DNA of 64,000 nt from Solwaraspora sp. WMMD1047. Its GTDB lineage: Bacteria > Actinomycetota > Actinomycetes > Mycobacteriales > Micromonosporaceae. The notes under the pieces are model-generated. The model was not told where the DNA came from. It ran no database searches and was given only the letters and a program-made list of their open reading frames with translations. The DNA is taken from positions 2,480,001 to 2,544,000 of the forward strand of contig NZ_JARUBL010000001.1 of the NCBI RefSeq assembly GCF_029626155.1, read 5' to 3'. Below are positions 8,565 through 17,476 of the stretch, one piece after another. The position numbers and the translations under genes are program-made. How positions within the stretch are numbered: the first letter of the stretch is position 1; the number at the start of each line of letters is the position of its first letter.

Positions 8565-9746
8565 ATGACGATCAACGCACGGCTCAGGTTGCTGCGCGAG
8601 CCGGGCAGTCCTCGGCGGGCCACCTTCCTGGAACTCTTCTTCGACCTCGTCTTCATCGTCGGGCTCGCCCTCGTCTCCCACAGCCTGGTCGACAACTTCG
8701 GCGTGGCCGGCGCCGCCCAGGCGTTGCTGATGCTGATGGCGTTCTGGTGGGTCTGGTCCGTCACGGCGCTGGTGACCGACTTCTACGACACCCGGCGACC
8801 CCTGATCCAGGTACTCACCATCTGGACCATGTTCGGCACCCTGCTGATGGCGGCCGCCGTGCCGGCCGCGTTCGGGGAGCGCGGTGCGGTGTTCGCGGCC
8901 GCGTACGTCGCCATCCACCTCGGCCGGGGAGCCATCCTGGTGCCCGCGCTGCGGGGCCGGCAGGAGCGCAACCGCGCGGTGCGGTACGTCACCTGGTTCG
9001 CCATCTCGGCCGTGCCGTGGCTGATCGGAGGGTTCGTCGGCGGCACCGGCCGGCTCGCCTGGTGGGGCGCCGCCCTGCTCCTCGACTACGCCATCTCGGC
9101 GATCGGCTACCCGCTGCCCCGGGCCGGGCCGGTGCCCGCCTCGCAGTACCGGGTGACGGCCGAGCACCTCGCCGAGCGCTACCAGCAGTTCTTCATCCTG
9201 GCCCTGGGCGACATCATCCTGGTCGCCGGCGTCACCTTCGGCTCGAGCGACTTCACGGCCTGGCAGGCCGTGGCCTTCGTGGTCGCCTTCAGCAGCGCCG
9301 CGCTGCTGTGGCGCAGCTACGTCCACCAGGCCGGCGAACTGCTCTCGGCCGCGATCGAGTCGACCGGCGACCGGGCCCGGTTCGCCCGGCTGGCGCCGTA
9401 CACGCACCTGCTGATGGTCGCCGGGGTGGTCGCGGTGGCGGCCGCCGCGAAGATCACGATCGGACAGCCGGTCGGCGACAACCGGGCCGGCTGGGTCGCC
9501 GTGATCTTCGCCGGCCCGGTGCTGTTCCTGATCGGCCGGTCCCGGTTCGAGTACGAGGTGTTCGGCAGAACGTCCCGCCCGATGCTGGTGGCGGTGCTCG
9601 TCCTGGTGCTGGTGGCGCCGGTGACGGTGCTGCTCCCGCCGGTCCTGGCCGCCGCGGTGGCGAACCTGGTCCTGCTCGGGATGATCTACTACGACATCGC
9701 GACCGGCCACCGGCACCCGTTGGCCCCCGGTGCGCGGGCGGACTGA
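8565..9746 (+). CDS. ltrA: LtrA family (low temperature requirement protein A) membrane protein
   Basis: A 393-residue polytopic membrane protein. The family signature is plain: FLELFFDLVFIVGLALVSHSL near the N-terminus and ERYQQFFILALGDIILVAG in the centre, with about ten hydrophobic segments. The family is named from a Listeria gene needed for cold growth; its biochemical role is unknown. The ATG at 8565 follows a GGGGAAG/GGCGGGG-rich stretch and puts the conserved FFDLVF at the usual distance from the N-terminus; the longer frame from 8400 reads through non-coding sequence. It stands alone between a regulator and the biotin region. Confidence 0.85.
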   Translation: MTINARLRLLREPGSPRRATFLELFFDLVFIVGLALVSHSLVDNFGVAGAAQALLMLMAFWWVWSVTALVTDFYDTRRPLIQVLTIWTMFGTLLMAAAVPAAFGERGAVFAAAYVAIHLGRGAILVPALRGRQERNRAVRYVTWFAISAVPWLIGGFVGGTGRLAWWGAALLLDYAISAIGYPLPRAGPVPASQYRVTAEHLAERYQQFFILALGDIILVAGVTFGSSDFTAWQAVAFVVAFSSAALLWRSYVHQAGELLSAAIESTGDRARFARLAPYTHLLMVAGVVAVAAAAKITIGQPVGDNRAGWVAVIFAGPVLFLIGRSRFEYEVFGRTSRPMLVAVLVLVLVAPVTVLLPPVLAAAVANLVLLGMIYYDIATGHRHPLAPGARAD

Positions 9747-9791
9747 CCTACCCGGGTCGCGGACCGGTCCGACCATCCGGGCCGCAGCAGG

Positions 9792-10391
9792 TCAGCCGGC
9801 CAGATCGGGTTCCTCGTGCGGTCGGCCCCTCAGCTCGTGGAACCCGGGCACGGCGGCGACCAGCAGCACGCCGTCCCACAGTCGCCCGGCCGGCTCACCC
9901 GCGGGAACGCGGGAGATCACCGGGCCGAAGAACGCCACCCGCCGGCCGCCCACCGAGGCCGCGATCACCGGGGTGCCGACGTGCCGGCCGACCAGTGCGA
10001 TGCCGCGCTCGTGCGAGGCGCGTACCCGGTCGTCGTAGTCGGTCGACCCGGCCGCCTCGGCCAGTTGGGCCGGTAATCCGGCGTCGGCCAGCGCGGCCGG
10101 CAGGCCGGTCCAGTCGCCGGGCACCAGCACCCGTTCGCCGTACGCGGTGTAGAGCCGACCGAGCGCCGCCGGCCCGAACCGCGCCTCGGCGGCGGCGAAG
10201 ACCCGGACCGGACCCCACAGGTAACCCTCGGAGTCGCCCTCCGGATCGTCGGGGCGGCCCTCGTTGAGTACCGACAGGCTCATCACGTGCCAGCGCACCG
10301 TCACCGGCCGGACCCGCTCGACCTGCCGCATCCAGCGGGAGGTCACCCAGGTGTACGGGCAACTCGGGTCGAACCAGAAGTCCGCGATCAT
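9792..10391 (-). CDS. DsbA-family thioredoxin-fold protein (mycothiol-dependent nitroreductase Rv2466c-like)
   Basis: A 199-residue DsbA-like protein. It begins DFWFDPSCPYTWVTSRWM, where the usual CPWC active site appears as S-C-P-Y, a single-cysteine form. Later it has HVGTPVIA with the cis-proline loop. This matches the actinobacterial Rv2466c-like group, which uses mycothiol. The start at 10391 gives a canonical N-terminus and has AGGAGG at 10404-10409 (12 nt away). It lies 32 nt after bsaP on the same strand and may share the bioB transcript; a role in biotin synthesis is not established. Confidence 0.78.
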   Translation of the reverse strand: MIADFWFDPSCPYTWVTSRWMRQVERVRPVTVRWHVMSLSVLNEGRPDDPEGDSEGYLWGPVRVFAAAEARFGPAALGRLYTAYGERVLVPGDWTGLPAALADAGLPAQLAEAAGSTDYDDRVRASHERGIALVGRHVGTPVIAASVGGRRVAFFGPVISRVPAGEPAGRLWDGVLLVAAVPGFHELRGRPHEEPDLAG

Positions 10392-10423
10392 GGTCGGTGC
10401 GCGCCTCCTGCCGTCCCCGGGCG

Positions 10424-10642
10424 TCAACCGCCGGCGGTCAGCTCGCCGTGTCGGACACAGGCGGCCGACCAGCCGGCCGGCAGCACCTGCACCTTCATCC
10501 GCCGCCGGCACCGGGGGCAGAACCGGGGCGGCTCCAGGGCACGGGCCGCGACGCAACCGGCGTGCCGACCGGTGCCGGCCGCCTCGCCGCACCGATCGCA
10601 CCAGGGGCCGGTCGCACCGTCCGCCGCCGCGAGCTCGGTCAT
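10424..10642 (-). CDS. bsaP: Biotin synthase auxiliary protein BsaP
   Basis: A 72-residue cysteine-rich protein. It has CDRCG near residue 15, a downstream HAGC, then [16 protein letters not shown] and a C-terminal C-x-x-HG (ACVRHG). This is the pattern of BsaP, the actinobacterial helper needed by biotin synthase, thought to support cluster regeneration. The gene starts 6 nt after the bioB stop, an operon spacing that supports the call. It is small and easily missed by annotation pipelines. Confidence 0.83.
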   Translation of the reverse strand: MTELAAADGATGPWCDRCGEAAGTGRHAGCVAARALEPPRFCPRCRRRMKVQVLPAGWSAACVRHGELTAGG

Positions 10643-10648
10643 GGTGGC

Positions 10649-11644
10649 TCAGATCGTCGCCGAGAGGGCCTTGACCGGCATCTTCAGCTCGGCCAGCAGC
10701 GCGAGATCCTCGGTCGCCGGTCGACCGAGCGTGGTCAGGTAGTTCCCGACGATCACCGCGTTGATCCCGCCGAGCAGGCCGTCCCGGGTGCCCAGGTCAC
10801 CGAGGGTGATCTCCCGGCCGCCCGCGTACCGCAGGATGGTTTTCGGCATCGCGAGCCGGAAGGCGGCGATGGCCCGCAGTGCGTCCTTCGCGTCGATGAC
10901 CGGCCGGTCGCCGAGCGGCGTGCCGGGGCGCGGGTTGAGGAAGTTCAGCGGCACCTCGTGCGGGTCCAGCTCGGCGAGCTGCCCGGCGAACTCGGCCCGC
11001 TGCTCGACCGACTCGCCGAGGCCGAGGATGCCGCCGCAGCAGACCTCCATGCCGGAGTCGCGGACCATCCGCAGGGTCTCCCAGCGCTCCTCGAAGGTGT
11101 GCGTGGTGACCACGTTCGGGAAGTAGGAGCGGCAGGTCTCCAGGTTGTGGTTGTAGCGGTGTACGCCCATCTCGACCAGGTCGTCCACCTGCTTCTGGCT
11201 GAGCATCCCGAGCGACGCGGCCACCTGGATGTCGACCTCGGCCCGGATCGCCGCCACGCCGTCGCGCATCTGCTTCATCAGTCGCTCGTCCGGACCGCGG
11301 ACGGCGGCCACGATGCAGAACTCCGTCGCCCCGGTGGCCGCGGTCTGCTTCGCCGCCTCGACCAGCGACGGGATGTCCAGCCAGACCGACCGCACGGGGG
11401 AGGTGAACAGACCGGACTGGGAGCAGAAGTGGCAGTCCTCCGGGCAGCCGCCGGTCTTGAGCGAGACGATGCCCTCCACCTCGATCTCCGGCCCGCACCA
11501 GCGCATCCGCACCTCGTGCGCGAGCTGCAGGGCGGCCGGCAGGTCTTCGTCGGGCAGCCGCAGCACGGCGAGCACCCCGTCGGCGTCGAGGCCGACCCCG
11601 GTCCCGAGCACCCGGGTCCGGGCCTGGTCGAGGATCTCTGGCAT
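10649..11644 (-). CDS. bioB: Biotin synthase
   Basis: A 331-residue radical SAM enzyme that inserts sulfur into dethiobiotin. The cluster motif is C-x3-C-x2-C in [14 protein letters not shown] near residue 72-80, and later family blocks include [17 protein letters not shown] and [11 protein letters not shown]. Length is normal. The ATG at 11644 is preceded by GAGGAA. It is divergent from bioF across 112 bp and is followed by bsaP, so both halves of the pathway probably share a regulatory region. Confidence 0.95.
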   Translation of the reverse strand: MPEILDQARTRVLGTGVGLDADGVLAVLRLPDEDLPAALQLAHEVRMRWCGPEIEVEGIVSLKTGGCPEDCHFCSQSGLFTSPVRSVWLDIPSLVEAAKQTAATGATEFCIVAAVRGPDERLMKQMRDGVAAIRAEVDIQVAASLGMLSQKQVDDLVEMGVHRYNHNLETCRSYFPNVVTTHTFEERWETLRMVRDSGMEVCCGGILGLGESVEQRAEFAGQLAELDPHEVPLNFLNPRPGTPLGDRPVIDAKDALRAIAAFRLAMPKTILRYAGGREITLGDLGTRDGLLGGINAVIVGNYLTTLGRPATEDLALLAELKMPVKALSATI

Positions 11645-11756
11645 TTCCTCACCCTACAAGGCCGCCCGGCGGCGGCCCGGCGGCAGTTCGGGGCGAGGCC
11701 GGGGTGGTAATTTCCGGATCGGAAGGGCGGCTCGGGCCAGACGTCGGGGGGTGCGC
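11645..11756. promoter_or_regulatory. Divergent bioB/bioF promoter region
   Basis: These 112 bases separate oppositely transcribed bioB and bioF. They contain the most AT-rich patch nearby, GGTAATTTCCGGAT at about 11705-11718. Shared control is expected, but I see no clear BirA- or BioQ-type palindrome. Confidence 0.4.
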
Positions 11757-12893
11757 GTGGCGGGTTGGCTGGAGGCGCTGGACCGCCGCGCCGAACTGCG
11801 GGCCAAGGCCGGGCTGACCCGGCGGCTGCGCCCACGCGGTCCGGCCGACCCGGTGGTCGACCTGGCCGGCAACGACTACCTGGGCCTCGCCCGGCATCCG
11901 GCGGTCACGGCCGCCGCCACCACGGCGCTGACCGGGTACGGCCTGGGCGCGACCGGCTCCCGCCTGGTCCGTGGCACGACCGAGGCGCACGAGGCGCTGG
12001 AGGCGGAGCTGGCCAACTGGCTCGGCACCGGCCGGGCGTTGGTCTTCTCCTCCGGGTACCTGGCCAACCTGGGGGCGGTGCGGGCGCTGGTCCGCCCACG
12101 CACCCTGCTGGTCTCCGACGCCCACAACCACGCGTCGCTCATCGACGGCTGCCGGCTGTCCGGGGCCGAGACGGTGGTCACCCCGCACGCCGACGTCGCC
12201 GCGGTCGAGGCGGCGTTGGCGGCGGTGCCCGGCCGACCGGCGGTGGTGGTCACCGAGTCGGTCTTCTCGGTCGACGGCGACCTGGCGCCGCTGCGTGAGC
12301 TGCACGCCGCCGCCCGCCGGCACGACGCCCTGCTGCTCGTCGACGACGCGCACGCGCTCGGGCTCACCGGGCCGGACGGCGCCGGTGCGGTGGCCGCCGC
12401 CGGGCTGGCCGGCGAGCCGGACGTGGTGCTCACGGCGACCCTGTCCAAGGCGCTCGGCGGCGCCGGTGGGGTGGTGGCCGGGCCGGCCGAGCTGATCCGG
12501 CATCTGATCGACACCGGTCGTACCTTCATCTTCGACACGGCGCCGCCGCCGGCGGTCGCCGCCGGGGTGCTGGCCGCGGTGCGGCTGGCCCGCACCGACG
12601 CCGGGCCGCGGGTCGAGCTGGCCGACCGGGCGGCCACCGCCGCCCGCCGGCTGGCCGCTGCCGGCCTGCCGGTGTCGACGCCGGCCGCGGCGGTGGTGTC
12701 GGTGACCGCGCCGGGCCCGGAGGCCGCCGTCGCCTGGGCGGCCGACTGCCTGGACCGGGGGGTGGCGGTAGGGTGTTTCCGGCCGCCGTCCACCCCGGAC
12801 GCCCGGTCCCGGCTCCGGTTGACGATCAACGCCGGAGTGCCCCGGCCCGACTTCGAGCGGGCGCTCGACGTGATTGTGGAGTGTGCGCCGTGA
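11757..12893 (+). CDS. bioF: 8-amino-7-oxononanoate synthase
   Basis: A 378-residue PLP enzyme that condenses pimeloyl-ACP/CoA with alanine. Family blocks: DLAGNDYLGLARHP at the N-terminus, GLGATGSRLVRGT, DDAHALGLTG and the PLP-lysine loop ATLSKALGGAGG. A GTG start at 11757 gives the normal N-terminus; another GTG two codons earlier (11751) is also possible. The stop overlaps bioD as GTGA, so the two are translationally coupled. Confidence 0.93.
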   Translation: MAGWLEALDRRAELRAKAGLTRRLRPRGPADPVVDLAGNDYLGLARHPAVTAAATTALTGYGLGATGSRLVRGTTEAHEALEAELANWLGTGRALVFSSGYLANLGAVRALVRPRTLLVSDAHNHASLIDGCRLSGAETVVTPHADVAAVEAALAAVPGRPAVVVTESVFSVDGDLAPLRELHAAARRHDALLLVDDAHALGLTGPDGAGAVAAAGLAGEPDVVLTATLSKALGGAGGVVAGPAELIRHLIDTGRTFIFDTAPPPAVAAGVLAAVRLARTDAGPRVELADRAATAARRLAAAGLPVSTPAAAVVSVTAPGPEAAVAWAADCLDRGVAVGCFRPPSTPDARSRLRLTINAGVPRPDFERALDVIVECAP

Positions 12894-13621
12894 CCGAGGG
12901 TGGCTGGCGGGGCCCGATCCTGGTGACCGGCACCGACACCGACGTCGGCAAGACCGTGGTGACCGCCGCGATCACCGCGGCGGCGCAGGCGGCCGGACTG
13001 CGGGTCGCGGTGGTCAAGCCCGGCCAGACCGGTACGGATGGCGGCGGCCCCACCGACCTGGACGTGGTGAACCAGCTCGCGGCGCCGGAAACGTCGATCA
13101 TGCTGGCCAGCTATCCGGACCCGCTCGCGCCGCTGGCCGCGGCCCGGGTGGCGGCGCTGGAACCCCTTGAGCTGTACGCGGTGGTGGACGCGGTCCGGGC
13201 CGAGACCGACAAGCACGACCTGGTGCTGGTCGAGGGGGCCGGCGGCCTGCTGGTGCCGATGGGGCTACGCCCCTCCGGCGAGGCGTGGACGGTGGCCGAT
13301 CTCGCTGTCTCGCTCGGCGCGCCGGCGGTGGTGGTCACCCGGGCCGGGCTGGGCACCCTCAACCACACCGCGCTGACCCTGGAGGCGCTGGACCGCCGGG
13401 CGGTGCCGGCCGGAGTGGTGCTCGGGGCCTGGCCGGCCGAGCCGGAGCTGGTGCACTGGGCGAACCTCACCGACCTGGTCCCGAACATGGTCGGTGCCCT
13501 GCCGGACGGGGCCGGCGCCATGGAGACCGGGGTGTTCCGGCGCTCGGCCCCCGGCTGGCTGACCCCGGCACTGCACGGCGTCCTCGACGACTGGCGGACC
13601 TGGGCCGAGGAGGTCAGCTGA
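12890..13621 (+). CDS. bioD: Dethiobiotin synthetase
   Basis: A 243-residue ATP-dependent carboxylase that closes the ureido ring to make dethiobiotin. The P-loop is GTDTDVGKT near residue 12-20, followed by KPGQTG and VEGAGGLLVPM with the expected active-site glycines. The GTG start lies inside the bioF stop. Its own stop overlaps the stop of the convergent membrane-protein gene by 8 nt. bioA is not in the window, so the pathway must be completed elsewhere. Confidence 0.93.
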   Translation: MTEGGWRGPILVTGTDTDVGKTVVTAAITAAAQAAGLRVAVVKPGQTGTDGGGPTDLDVVNQLAAPETSIMLASYPDPLAPLAAARVAALEPLELYAVVDAVRAETDKHDLVLVEGAGGLLVPMGLRPSGEAWTVADLAVSLGAPAVVVTRAGLGTLNHTALTLEALDRRAVPAGVVLGAWPAEPELVHWANLTDLVPNMVGALPDGAGAMETGVFRRSAPGWLTPALHGVLDDWRTWAEEVS

Positions 13622-15326
13622 CGGTCGGTGCCGCCGGCAGGTGGATCAGGTAGCCGGCGACCGGCACCGTCCGCAGCTCGCCCGACGTCCGGCCCGGCAG
13701 CGTCGCGTTGAGCGGGGAGCCCGCCGGCAGGACGTACGCCGGCGCCGGTGCCGCCTCGACCAGCCGCCGGTACGACCGGTAGCGGTCCAGCCCCGGCCGC
13801 CCGTCGGCGTCGAGCACCGCGCAGACGATCTCCTCGCGGGTCGCGAAGGTGATGTTGTTGCAGGTCCAGTACTCGCTGTAGACATAGTGGACGTCGAGCC
13901 GCCGCAGGGTCGAGATCAGCTCCCGGCGGTCGTCGGCGGCCTGCCGGTACGCCGGCACCGCACCGGCCGCGCCGACCGACGCCACCCCGAGACTGACCAG
14001 CACGGCGGCCAGCACGGCCAGCGCCAGCGGGCGAGCCGCCCGGCGCCGGGCCGCCCCGCGACGGGCCGCGGACCACAGCGGCCAGAGCACCACCGGAGTG
14101 GAGATCGCCAGGCAGGACAGGTAGCGGGCACTCTCGACCGGAGTGCTTCCCGCCGCTCCGCTACGGGTGTAGGCGACGAGCGTCAGCCCCGCGGCGGCGA
14201 CCAGGGCGAGCCGGACGGCGGCCCGCGCCCGCTCGGCGCCGGCCGGATCGGCCCGGCCGGATGATCCGCGTAGGGTGCGTACCGCGGCCACGCCGGTGGC
14301 GGCCAGCAGCAGCGGGAAGGCCACCGCCCACCAGAGCTGCCAGGACGCGCAGTGGCTGGGGGAGCAGAATCCGGTGCCCATCGGGATCCCGAGCAGCAGG
14401 CCGCCGTGCAGCCGGTCGAGCCAGGACGCCGCGCCGCCGCCACCGCTGAGGCCGAGGAGCACCGAGACCGGGTCGCGGCCGCCGGCCAGCGCGTGCACCA
14501 GCATCGGCGCGGCTCCCAGCAGGGCCGAGCCGGCCACCACCAGTCCAGCCCGGCCGAGCAGCTCCCGCCGGTTGAGCAGCACCAGCACCAGTCCGGCGCA
14601 GCCGAGGTACGGCAGCAGCAGCACGTCGATCCAGACCATCGCCCCGGCGACCACGCCCCAGACCGCGACCGCCGCCAGGCGGTGCCGGACCGCGCCCAGG
14701 GACAGGTTCAGCGCCAGCAGCATCAGCAGCGCCCCCGCCGGATTCATCTCCGGGTATCCGCCGCCGGCGATCAGTTGGTTCTTCAGCACCCGGTCGGAGC
14801 CGGCGGCCAGCACCGCCACCACCAGGGTCGCGAACCACCGATCCGGGTACAGCCGCCGGGTCAGCCGCCACATGGTGAACAGGAACAGGGCGTACAACAG
14901 CAGGAGCGGCGCCCGCAGCCCCGGCACCGACGGGCCGAGGATCGCGAACACCGGCGCCGCCAGGTACGCCTCCAGCGTGCCCATGTAGTCCTGGCCGTAG
15001 AAGTAGACCGGAAACTCCCGGCCGGCGGCGATGTGCAGCGCGGCCAGCCCCATGGTGGCCTCGTCGCTGTTGGTGGGTGGGCTGTCGAAGCCGATCAGGA
15101 CGGCCCGGCCGAGCACGGCCGCGATCCCCAGCAGCAGCGCCACCAACCCGGCCCGGCTGGCCCACGCCGGACCGGCCGACAACGCCGCCGGCCCGGCGGC
15201 CGCCGGGCCGGACGGTGCCTGCTCGGCGACGGCCTGCTCGGCCGCGGCCTGCTCGGCGACGGCCTGCTCGGTAGCGGCCCGCGTGGCAACGTCCCGCTTG
15301 GTGCCGGCCGGCTCGGGCGCCGTCAC
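13614..15326 (-). CDS. Polytopic membrane protein, GT-C glycosyltransferase-like (family 39 type)
   Basis: A 570-residue protein with about eleven hydrophobic segments. After the first membrane segment it carries PPTNSDEATMGL followed by an extended loop, FPVYFYGQDYMG, resembling the acidic first loop of polyprenyl-phosphate-sugar transferases. The cytosolic N-terminus (residues 10-45) is a short alanine/glutamate repeat built on AVAEQA. A GTG start at 15326 overlaps the upstream P450 stop (GTGA), so it is last in the methyltransferase-P450-membrane protein operon. Donor and acceptor are unknown. No second conserved domain was recognised. Confidence 0.65.
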   Translation of the reverse strand: MTAPEPAGTKRDVATRAATEQAVAEQAAAEQAVAEQAPSGPAAAGPAALSAGPAWASRAGLVALLLGIAAVLGRAVLIGFDSPPTNSDEATMGLAALHIAAGREFPVYFYGQDYMGTLEAYLAAPVFAILGPSVPGLRAPLLLLYALFLFTMWRLTRRLYPDRWFATLVVAVLAAGSDRVLKNQLIAGGGYPEMNPAGALLMLLALNLSLGAVRHRLAAVAVWGVVAGAMVWIDVLLLPYLGCAGLVLVLLNRRELLGRAGLVVAGSALLGAAPMLVHALAGGRDPVSVLLGLSGGGGAASWLDRLHGGLLLGIPMGTGFCSPSHCASWQLWWAVAFPLLLAATGVAAVRTLRGSSGRADPAGAERARAAVRLALVAAAGLTLVAYTRSGAAGSTPVESARYLSCLAISTPVVLWPLWSAARRGAARRRAARPLALAVLAAVLVSLGVASVGAAGAVPAYRQAADDRRELISTLRRLDVHYVYSEYWTCNNITFATREEIVCAVLDADGRPGLDRYRSYRRLVEAAPAPAYVLPAGSPLNATLPGRTSGELRTVPVAGYLIHLPAAPTVS

Positions 15327-16489
15327 CCGACGCGCCTTACCAGTAGGGTGTCCGGCATCCGGAACGACAGGTTGTCCGGGCACCACGGCGCCCGTTCGAC
15401 CCGGACGTCGGCCAGCAGCCCGGCGGTCTCGGCGACCACCACCGCGGCCTCCAGCCGGGACAGCTGGGCGCCCACGCAGCGGTGCGCGCCCGCCCCGAAG
15501 GCCAGGTGCCGCCGGGAGCCGGGCTGACCCGGCCGGAACTCGTCCGGGGCGGCGACCACCGCCGGATCCCGGCCGGCCCGGGCCAGCCAGAGCACCAGGC
15601 TGGCGCCCGCCGGCACGGCCACCTCGCCGAGGGTGGTGGCCCGGGCGGCCCGGCGCCGCCAGGTGACGATCGGCGGTTCCAGCCGCAGCCCTTCCTCGAC
15701 GACGGCGGCGGCGGAGACCGAGCCGGCCCGCAGCGCGTCGAGCACCGCCGGCTCGCCGATCAGCCGGTGCAGCAGCAGGGTCAGGAACTGCGAGGTGGTC
15801 TCCTGGCCGGCGACCAGCAGGAAGAAGAGCGCGCCGGTGACCACCTCGGCGGGGTGTCCGGCGGCCCGCAGCCGACCCGCCAGGCCGTCGCCGGTCGCGG
15901 CGAACTCCCGCAGTACGCCGTGGAACTCGCCGACGACGTGGGCGAGCCGGCGCTGCCGGCCGGCGTCGACCGGCGCCCAGAACAGTTCCAGGGCGGCCCG
16001 GGTGAACTCCTTGACCGTCGCGGTACCCGCCTCGGGCAGCTCGACCAGCCGGGCCAGGACCAGCAGCGGCAGATCGGCGGCGAGGTCCGCGTACAGGTCG
16101 ACGGGTTCGCCGTGGGTCAGGCGGGCCGTGAGCCGGCCGACCCGCTGGCGGACCACGGCGGTCAGCCAGTCCCGCTGCGCCGCGACCCGGTCCGGGTGCA
16201 GGACGGCGGCGGTGACGTCGCGAATCGCCGGGTGGCTGGGGCCGCCGTTGTTGGCCAGGGTCGGCGGCAGCCGGAACCGGTGCCGGGCGAGAATCCGCAG
16301 CGCGGCGACCGGCATCGGGGTGACCGCGTCGAGCGCGTTGTCCGGCCGGAAGGTCGCCGGGTCGGTCAGCACCTGCCGGACCAGGGCGTGCCGGGTCACC
16401 ACCAGGTGCGGCACCCCGACGTGGTCGGTGACGGTCGCGACGTCCGGCCAGGGCCGGTCGACGGGCCCGGCCCAGCTTCGGAACAGCAC
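15323..16489 (-). CDS. Cytochrome P450 (bacterial class I type)
   Basis: A 388-residue soluble P450 of ordinary bacterial length. It shows AGQETT in the I-helix (about residue 235), EEGLR as the ExxR motif and FGAGAHRCVG around the haem cysteine (about 335). It starts with GTG 10 nt after the methyltransferase stop and overlaps the next gene by 4 nt. Its position near bioFD recalls BioI, the Bacillus P450 of pimelate synthesis, but the gene is in a separate convergent operon and no sequence feature supports that role. Substrate unknown. Confidence 0.85.
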   Translation of the reverse strand: MLFRSWAGPVDRPWPDVATVTDHVGVPHLVVTRHALVRQVLTDPATFRPDNALDAVTPMPVAALRILARHRFRLPPTLANNGGPSHPAIRDVTAAVLHPDRVAAQRDWLTAVVRQRVGRLTARLTHGEPVDLYADLAADLPLLVLARLVELPEAGTATVKEFTRAALELFWAPVDAGRQRRLAHVVGEFHGVLREFAATGDGLAGRLRAAGHPAEVVTGALFFLLVAGQETTSQFLTLLLHRLIGEPAVLDALRAGSVSAAAVVEEGLRLEPPIVTWRRRAARATTLGEVAVPAGASLVLWLARAGRDPAVVAAPDEFRPGQPGSRRHLAFGAGAHRCVGAQLSRLEAAVVVAETAGLLADVRVERAPWCPDNLSFRMPDTLLVRRVG

Positions 16490-16498
16490 CCGACCACG

Positions 16499-17299
16499 CT
16501 ATCCAGCGGCCGTGCCGGGTCCGGTGGGCCCCCCGCCCGGTCCGGTGGCCGCCCCGCCCGGTCCGGTGCCGGCCGCGCCGCGCGGCGGGCGCAGCTGCCA
16601 GACGGTGGTGTGTTTGCTCCGTACGCTCTCCAGGGCGGTCGGCACCGGCACCTGGTAGCTGGCGAGCGGGTCGAACCGGGGGCGGGGCAGAAACGCCCGG
16701 TCGGGGTCGCCGACCAGCACCCGGGCGCCGGCGCGGGCGGCGCCGAGCAGGAACCTGAGCATCCGGTCGGCCATCGCCTGGCTGTAAAAGACGTCGCCGG
16801 CGAGCACCACGTCGACGTCTCCGGCCGGCGACCCGTCCCCGGCGGGTGACCGTCCGTCCCCCGCCGGGGCGAGCAGGTCGGCGCGCTCGGCCCGCACGGT
16901 CACGCCGTTGGCCTGGGCGTTCAGTTCGACCGCGGCGACCGCGACCGGGTCGATGTCGACCGCCCGGACGGTGGCGGCGCCGGCCCGCGCGGCGGCGAGC
17001 GCCACCAGGCCCGAGCCGGTGGCCAGGTCGAGAACCCGGCGGCCCGCGACCGTGTCGGGATGGTCCAGCAGATACCGGGCCAGTGCCTGCCCACCGGCCC
17101 AGGCGAAGGCCCAGAACGGCGGTGGTTGCTCACTGCGGAACTCGCCCTCGGTCAGTTCCCAGAGGCCGATCGGCTCGTCGGCCTGGTGCAGCCGGAGTTC
17201 CGGCACGTGGGCGACCGGCGCCAGGCGGGCGTACGCGCGGACGAACGCGGCGGCGCGCGGCCCGGTGGTGGCGGGGGAGCTGTCTGACACCCTCGGCAT
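16499..17299 (-). CDS. Class I SAM-dependent methyltransferase (ETFB-lysine / Nnt1-like)
   Basis: A 266-residue methyltransferase. The SAM-binding motif I is VLDLATGSGLVALAAARAG, followed by the acidic VRAVDIDP. The motif VDVVLAGDVFYS resembles the DxFY block of small protein-lysine and nicotinamide methyltransferase-like enzymes. A short SPAGDG repeat interrupts the middle, and the C-terminus is a glycine/proline repeat (GPGG, TGP). The ATG at 17299 is preferred over upstream ATGs because the conserved part starts after it. It leads the operon with the P450. Confidence 0.72.
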   Translation of the reverse strand: MPRVSDSSPATTGPRAAAFVRAYARLAPVAHVPELRLHQADEPIGLWELTEGEFRSEQPPPFWAFAWAGGQALARYLLDHPDTVAGRRVLDLATGSGLVALAAARAGAATVRAVDIDPVAVAAVELNAQANGVTVRAERADLLAPAGDGRSPAGDGSPAGDVDVVLAGDVFYSQAMADRMLRFLLGAARAGARVLVGDPDRAFLPRPRFDPLASYQVPVPTALESVRSKHTTVWQLRPPRGAAGTGPGGAATGPGGGPTGPGTAAG

Positions 17300-17476
17300 T
17301 GTGCCCGCCAGTTTTCCCGGCGTGTCGCGCGGCCCCGTGATCGGTTCACCACTTTCAGTAAAAATGGGCATCATCATTCACGATGGGTGATAACACGCCA
17401 CCCTTACCGCTAGCCGGATCCGAACCTAACGTTGATCGTGCATGCATCCGACGGCGTGACGAGGCGGTGGTGAACG

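Noticed and set aside
8412-9776. A 454-codon minus-strand frame
   Set aside because: Antisense to LtrA; highly charged and repetitive, no family resemblance.
15323-16489. P450 as a BioI-type pimelate enzyme because of nearby bioFD
   Set aside because: It is on the opposite strand in a separate operon, and no sequence feature indicates fatty-acyl cleavage.
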